A stretch of 48,022 bases of DNA from a virus, in IMG/VR virus record IMGVR_UViG_3300027880_000008, positions 1 through 48,022 of that record; one strand, given 5' to 3'. Below the pieces are notes generated by a model. That model made no database searches. It worked only from the letters and a program-made list of their open reading frames with translations, and had not been told where the DNA came from. Positions 44,070-48,022 of the stretch are shown one piece after another (positions within the stretch are counted from its first letter, which is position 1; each line of letters opens with the position of its first letter). The position numbers and the translations under genes were made by a program.

Positions 44070-46007
44070 CTAGCCGGTCACCTGGCTGAGCTTCACGTAC
44101 AGTGTCCCGGTCCAGGCGTAGTTGGGCACCGTCTCCGCGCCCGTGTTGCGGTCGAACAGCCAGGTGATCCCGTCGACCACCACGGGCACCGATTCAAGGC
44201 CCCACCGCAGGGTGACGATGCGCTTGGTGTCGCGCAGGCTGCGCAGGAACGCCTCCTCGGCCAGCGGGTTGAACGGCAGTGCGATGTCGTGGTCGGTGAA
44301 CACGGTCTCCTGGAACAGCAGCGGGAACACCCAGCTGGACGGCTGCGGCGGGACGGGGATTGCCCGCAGCGTCCACCGCCGCAGCGTCGGCGTCGCGTAG
44401 GTGACCGTGGTCTTCCCGTTGAGGGTGAACATCAGCTCGAACAGCTCGGCGCGTTTCTGCGACCCGTTGAGCGGGCCGGGCCCGACCGATCCGGGCGAGC
44501 TGGATATGCCGATGCCGGTCTCAACCTGGTCGTCGCCGATCAGCGCGAAGTTGATGCTGGTGCCGTCGGGCAGCGGCGAGTGCCGCGGGTCGAGGAACGC
44601 GGCCAGCTTCGTGTCGGGAATGCCGTAGGAGATCAGCCCGGTGCGCAGCTCGCCAGACGCGACCGGCTTGTCGGCGATGCAACGCCACACCCCGCTGGTG
44701 TCGACGGCGAACACCGGGTGGGCGTGGTCTCCTGCGCTGGGCAGGATAGCCACCGCGTTGACCACGCCCGAGGTGGTGGCCATCACATCCGACGCGTAGG
44801 CGGGCACCAGCGCGCCGCTCTCGTCGTTGACCACCGACGGGTCGAGCCGGCCCAGCCCGGTCGAGTTGCCGTCGTAGTTCGACCAGCCGAACCACGTGAA
44901 ACGGTCCCAGGTGGTGAAGCAGCGCACCGCCGCCCCGGTGGGGATCAGGGAGCCGACGTTGAGGTCGCCGTTCTGGGTCGGGACACAGAAGCGGACCCCG
45001 CGGCTGGTGCCGAGGAAGACGAACCCGAGCGCGCCGTGGATCGAGTGGATCGTCTCACCTGGCGGCAGACCGGCTATGGCAGCGGCGGGTTTGCCGAGCG
45101 CGGTGGTCTCCTTCTCGACCGCGATCTTGTACACGTTGCCTTGGGCGCCAGCGTTCCCGGCGGCGTAGATGAACCCGTTGCCCTCGGCGAACCCCACCCA
45201 TACCCAGGCTGCGGTGACGTGGGTGAACAGCGGCGCGGGCAGCGCGCCCGAGCCGGTGATCTCGTACAGGTTGTTGTTGTGCGCGGCGAGCAGCCTGCCC
45301 TTGACGTAGGCGACCAGCGACACCGGGTTGCCGGAGGTGACGAACGCCGCCGCCGCGGTCGGGCCTCCGGCCGCGTCGGTGATGTACACCCGGTTGGTGC
45401 CCCACGCCGAGTAGACGTTCACCCCGTCGGTGCACAGGCTGGTGCAGTTCGAGCCAGGAATACCGCCCACGGCCGTCCACACCGACAGCGGGTCCGGGCT
45501 GGTGCGCAGGTTGTTGCCGCCGGAGGAGGTGTAGGCGCGGGCCGTGCCCGACGGGTTGACCACCAGCAGCGACGAACCGGAACCGCCCGAGAAGTTGTCG
45601 ACCTTCTCCGTGTCCTCGAGCAGGGACAGCTCCCAGCGGGTCCACGGGTCGACGCCCTTCGACGAGCGGAAACGGGCCCGGTCCTGGTCCGAGCCGGGAC
45701 GGTCCAGGTGGTCCTGCCCGGCGCCCTTGTGCCATGTCGACGCGGACCGCCGCCACGTCTGCTCGGGCGAGAGCGACTGTTCGCCGAGCTCGTCGGACTG
45801 GTCCGACTGGGGCCGCAGCTGGTCCTTGGTTTCCTCCCGCGCCCAGCCGTCCATCGACGGCACGTCTTTGCGGGACAGGTCCAGCATGTAGGGGTGCCCG
45901 TCGATGGCGATGTGGTAGATGCCCGGCACGAGGTCCGTGGCCGACGGCGAACCGTCAAAGTACGGGGCGTCGTACGCAGAGTCGTATCTGAGCAGCGGGG
46001 CCGGCAT
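44070..46007 (-). CDS. Beta-propeller-like tail protein
   Basis: The 645-aa protein has repeated blade-like units through residues 135-430, each with small hydrophobic strands and Gly/Asn turns (SVWTAVGGIPG, VYSAWGTNRVYITDAAGG, VAYVKGRLLAAHNNNLYEITG, VGFAEGNGFIYAAGN, HGALGFVFLGTSRGVRFC). Such propellers form the tail nozzle or stabilising ring of short-tailed phages. The C-terminal 200 residues are beta-rich and may contact the fibre. It lies between the connector-type gene and the fibre gene. Confidence 0.75.
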   Translation of the reverse strand: MPAPLLRYDSAYDAPYFDGSPSATDLVPGIYHIAIDGHPYMLDLSRKDVPSMDGWAREETKDQLRPQSDQSDELGEQSLSPEQTWRRSASTWHKGAGQDHLDRPGSDQDRARFRSSKGVDPWTRWELSLLEDTEKVDNFSGGSGSSLLVVNPSGTARAYTSSGGNNLRTSPDPLSVWTAVGGIPGSNCTSLCTDGVNVYSAWGTNRVYITDAAGGPTAAAAFVTSGNPVSLVAYVKGRLLAAHNNNLYEITGSGALPAPLFTHVTAAWVWVGFAEGNGFIYAAGNAGAQGNVYKIAVEKETTALGKPAAAIAGLPPGETIHSIHGALGFVFLGTSRGVRFCVPTQNGDLNVGSLIPTGAAVRCFTTWDRFTWFGWSNYDGNSTGLGRLDPSVVNDESGALVPAYASDVMATTSGVVNAVAILPSAGDHAHPVFAVDTSGVWRCIADKPVASGELRTGLISYGIPDTKLAAFLDPRHSPLPDGTSINFALIGDDQVETGIGISSSPGSVGPGPLNGSQKRAELFELMFTLNGKTTVTYATPTLRRWTLRAIPVPPQPSSWVFPLLFQETVFTDHDIALPFNPLAEEAFLRSLRDTKRIVTLRWGLESVPVVVDGITWLFDRNTGAETVPNYAWTGTLYVKLSQVTG

Positions 46008-46010
46008 CAG

Positions 46011-46892
46011 CTACCCCCTCGTCGACCACTGCTCGTGCAGCCGGGCCCGCTCGGCGGAAATCCGCTGCCTGCGCTGCACCGCGGCGAACTGGGCGGCGCG
46101 CAGCAGCCCACCGGAGGGGATCTGCTCCTGGCGGCGTGGCTCCGGCTGGCCCTCGCCCATGTTGCGTTTCACCTCACGCGGGCCGACCAGGGTGACGAAC
46201 GCTCCCAGCTCCGGCAGGTCGTATGCGGTGGCCGGAAGGCCGGTGGTGGTCATGTTGGCCGCTGCGGTGGCCAGCGGGGTGAACGGCGCCTTGTACAGCA
46301 GCCGCACGAGGTAGCCGTTGTGGAGCTGGGAGAAGATCCGCAGTGCGAGCCCGGACGGGAAGTCAACGATGTTGGCCGTCCGCTCCACCCGCCACCGCAG
46401 CTTGTCGAGCCGCTTCCACTCTTTGCGGCTGCCGGGCAGCTCGGCGTAGATCTCGTACTCCTGCTGCAGGTCGCTCACCCCGGTCAGGTCGAACGCCTCG
46501 AACTGGGAGTTGTAGGTGAACTCCTTCGTCTTCATCTGGAACAAGCCCTGCGCCGACAAGTCCGCGAGATCGGTGTTGACCTCCTGGAAGATGCGGTAGT
46601 CGGTGAACCGCGGGTTGACCCGCACGGTCTCGCCGTCGTTGTGGTTCTCGTCGGGGGAGCCGTCCTCGGCGGCCTGCACCACCACCACACCCGACGCGGG
46701 GCTAGACCAGACGTAGAACACGCTCTGCCCGACCGACAGCCTGGTGCCCGGCCCGATGCCGGTGGTGGGGAACTCGAGCGTGAGCGTTCCGCTGCCGGCG
46801 ACGTAGTTCTCGGCGAGCCGGTTGCGCTGCTCCGAGATCCCCGACAGCAGGCGGGCCCGCACGTTGTCGACGAGGGTCTGCCCGGTGGCCAT
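46011..46892 (-). CDS. Head-tail connector/adaptor-type protein
   Basis: ATG 46892 overlaps the previous stop (TAATG); an in-frame longer start is a shadow. The 293-aa product begins with a helix (TLVDNVRARLLSGISEQRNRLAENYV), followed by a beta domain (GSGTLTLEFPTTGIGPGTRL, VFYVWSSPASGVVVVQ) and a helical C-terminus. Position before the nozzle-like protein suggests a tail adaptor that docks to the portal. No catalytic motif was seen. Confidence 0.68.
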   Translation of the reverse strand: MATGQTLVDNVRARLLSGISEQRNRLAENYVAGSGTLTLEFPTTGIGPGTRLSVGQSVFYVWSSPASGVVVVQAAEDGSPDENHNDGETVRVNPRFTDYRIFQEVNTDLADLSAQGLFQMKTKEFTYNSQFEAFDLTGVSDLQQEYEIYAELPGSRKEWKRLDKLRWRVERTANIVDFPSGLALRIFSQLHNGYLVRLLYKAPFTPLATAAANMTTTGLPATAYDLPELGAFVTLVGPREVKRNMGEGQPEPRRQEQIPSGGLLRAAQFAAVQRRQRISAERARLHEQWSTRG

Positions 46893-47263
46893 TACTCCTC
46901 CACGGGCTTCGGGTCGGTGTATGCCATGGTCGGGTTGAAGCCGCCGTCGTCGAGCATCGTGATGGCCTCTTTGAGTTGCCTGCCGCGTTGGCCCGGATAG
47001 AGCTTGCCCCGCGTGATCTCGTACTCGTGGTCGGCGTGGCGCTCCAACGTGGCGCAACCGTTGATCTTCGGCGGCTGCAGCCCTTGCCTGCGGAGCCGGG
47101 CGTAGGCGTTCATGTCCGCCTCGGGCGTGACCGAAGCCGCGAAGCGGTACTGGCGGGAGCCGCGGTCGGCGGTGTCCAGGACGAGGGAGCCGGCCTTGCA
47201 GCCGAAGCAGCCCTCGACGTACTCGGGGTGGGTCCTCTGCTGGTGAAGGCTCGTCATAGTCAT
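46892..47263 (-). CDS. Zinc-ribbon virion-region protein with TDPKPV tail
   Basis: The 123-aa product has HPEYVEGCFGCKAGSLVLDT, a Cys-x2-Cys unit seen in similar small proteins of Streptomyces-type phages, then a helical RGKLYPGQRGRQLKEAITMLDDG. It ends AYTDPKPVEE; the neighbour at 47283 ends with the same TDPKPV. It is coupled to the connector gene. Confidence 0.7.
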   Translation of the reverse strand: MTMTSLHQQRTHPEYVEGCFGCKAGSLVLDTADRGSRQYRFAASVTPEADMNAYARLRRQGLQPPKINGCATLERHADHEYEITRGKLYPGQRGRQLKEAITMLDDGGFNPTMAYTDPKPVEE

Positions 47264-47282
47264 AGTGTCTCCTGGGACGGGC

Positions 47283-47594
47283 CTACGGTTGCGGAACCGG
47301 CTTCGGGTCGGTGGTCAGGTACGCGCCGTAGCCGCTGTTGGTGATCAGGTCGATGTCGGCCTGGTCGAGCGGCCCGTAGATGTGCCCGCCGAGGAAGCTC
47401 TTGCCGTTCACGCCGTAGGTGCCTGGCGGCTGCTCCTCGTGCAGCAGGCCGTCCAGACCGAGGTACAGGTTCGGCGGTTGCGGCGTGTGGGGGGCCATCG
47501 AGCGCCACGGCTGGCCCATCGACTCCGGGAACTGCGGGTCCGACTCCGGCACGAAGGTGCCCCGGTGCGGCGGGGTGAAGTACGTGTCGGGCAT
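47283..47594 (-). CDS. Small virion-region protein with TDPKPV tail
   Basis: ATG 47594 gives 103 residues, Pro- and aromatic-rich (DTYFTPPHRGTFVPESDPQFP), then GTYGVNGKSFLGGHIYGPL and a helix before the end LTTDPKPVPQP. The shared end with the next gene suggests a common binding partner in the virion or a copied segment. No family was recognised. Confidence 0.62.
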   Translation of the reverse strand: MPDTYFTPPHRGTFVPESDPQFPESMGQPWRSMAPHTPQPPNLYLGLDGLLHEEQPPGTYGVNGKSFLGGHIYGPLDQADIDLITNSGYGAYLTTDPKPVPQP

Positions 47595-47608
47595 CGCCGA
47601 CCTCCCGC

Positions 47609-47893
47609 CTAGGTGGGCGTTACGAAGACGACGACCGCCGCTGCCGCTGACCGCTCCACGAAGATGCCCACCTGCACCTGCACGTTCGGCAGGACCCTGC
47701 TGTCGCCTCCCGCGCCGGCGAGCACGATCTCGCCGATGATCGGCCCGGTCACGTCCAGGCTGTCGTGCAGCTTCACCGTCGCGGCAGCCGCAGCGTCCAC
47801 GGTGAACCCGACAACGCCGATCCGGCCCGTGTGGAGCAGCTGGTTGCCCGCCCCGTTCGCGAGTGCCTTGTAGTTGGCTGGCTGCTGGGACAC
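47609..47893 (-). CDS. Small beta-rich structural protein
   Basis: GTG 47893 follows the previous TAA by one base. The 94-aa protein is a compact beta-rich unit with NYKALANGAGNQLLHTGRIGVVGFTVDAA and VLPNVQVQVGIFVERSAAAAVVVFV; a capsid-decoration or tail role is likely. It ends at TAG 47609. Confidence 0.65.
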   Translation of the reverse strand: MSQQPANYKALANGAGNQLLHTGRIGVVGFTVDAAAAATVKLHDSLDVTGPIIGEIVLAGAGGDSRVLPNVQVQVGIFVERSAAAAVVVFVTPT

Positions 47894-47894
47894 G

Positions 47895-48022
47895 TTAGAC
47901 CACCACGAGCCCGACGCGGAGCCCCTCGACCGGCTGCTCGTTGTCGGCCTCCCAGGTCACCTCGGCGAGCACCGGCAGGCCGGACTCGTCGAGCTCGGTC
48001 CACAGGGAGAAGTCCTGTCGCA
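47895..48022 (-). CDS. Small virion-region protein, 3' part (continues at window start)
   Basis: This is the end of the gene that starts at 366: the frame ...EVTWEADNEQPVEGLRVGLVVV stops at TAA 47895-47897. Joined, the protein is about 120 residues. The stop here is probably the true one, because the window's first bases, which lack it, disagree with this copy. Confidence 0.7.
   Translation of the reverse strand, partial: RQDFSLWTELDESGLPVLAEVTWEADNEQPVEGLRVGLVVV
47897..48022 (+). repeat. Terminal direct repeat, right copy
   Basis: Exact match of 126 bases to 12-137. Its presence at both ends shows that the window closes on itself with a unit length of 47,885 bases. Confidence 0.9.

Noticed and set aside
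44890-44905. Second parS-like site (CACGTGAAAC)
   Set aside because: Only 11 of 16 positions match and the sequence lies inside the propeller gene, so it is probably chance.
43881-47000. Plus-strand 1039-aa open frame
   Set aside because: It runs antisense through several tail genes with overlapping stops and starts. Composition is that of a shadow frame.
1-48022. CRISPR array, transposase or insertion sequence
   Set aside because: No series of direct repeats with regular unique spacers, no transposase motifs and no terminal inverted repeats with target duplication were seen.

Overview
The window holds an essentially complete genome of a temperate, high-GC actinobacterial phage, about 47.9 kb, opened inside a small virion-protein gene. 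Bases 12-137 recur exactly at 47897-48022, so the ends overlap and the molecule closes to roughly 47,885 bp. Actinobacterial signs are the high GC, frequent GTG starts, tightly overlapping stops and starts, a tyrosine integrase next to the 3' end of a tRNA-Ala(CGC), and gene families typical of actinophages (J-domain protein, PnuC-like membrane protein, Rad52-like annealing protein, HTH and zinc-ribbon small proteins). I see no mycolylarabinogalactan esterase (LysB), which mildly argues against a mycolic-acid host. The virion genes (N4-gp56-type capsid, portal, very large internal-type protein, beta-propeller-like tail protein, no tape measure) suggest a short-tailed phage; that is inference.

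Layout. (1) Minus-strand late genes run leftward from about 16.6 kb: large terminase, small protein, portal, linker protein, 1457-aa putative internal virion protein, 269-aa protein, NlpC/P60 peptidase, small membrane protein and two 287-aa proteins, to 4.4 kb. They continue after a plus-strand island with scaffold-like protein, major capsid and small structural proteins, cross the window ends, and go on through 47.9-42.2 kb (connector, tail and fibre-like proteins). (2) A plus-strand island at 2.6-4.4 kb interrupts them: two tandem secreted paralogues with hairpins between and after them, then an HTH protein. (3) Minus-strand small genes at 16.6-22.3 kb. (4) A ~500-bp divergent control region at 22.3-22.8 kb with palindromes, a strong sigma70-like promoter and GT-rich direct repeats. 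(5) Plus-strand early/accessory genes at 22.8-29.8 kb, including a C5 cytosine methyltransferase. (6) attP, integrase and a divergent repressor/Cro-type switch at 29.1-32 kb, followed by an Xis-like gene. (7) A plus-strand recombination module at 33.3-40.0 kb (Rad52-like annealer, Cas4/RecB-like nuclease, beta-clamp-like protein, VRR-NUC and HNH nucleases). (8) Lysis genes at 40.1-42.1 kb (CHAP-like endolysin, GH25 lysozyme, holin-like protein), ending in terminators that face the tail genes.

How it works together: no DNA polymerase, primase or helicase was recognised, so the phage probably borrows the host replisome, perhaps through its own clamp and recombination proteins. The most striking non-coding feature is a perfect host-type parS site (TGTTTCACGTGAAACA) in the late operon, with no recognisable ParA or ParB in the phage. 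Other unusual signals are a start-associated repeat ahead of at least six genes, a CTACACT motif before four transcription units, SSB-like C-terminal tails on two early proteins, and phased 10-bp repeats beside attP. All calls come from reading the sequence; no database search was run.
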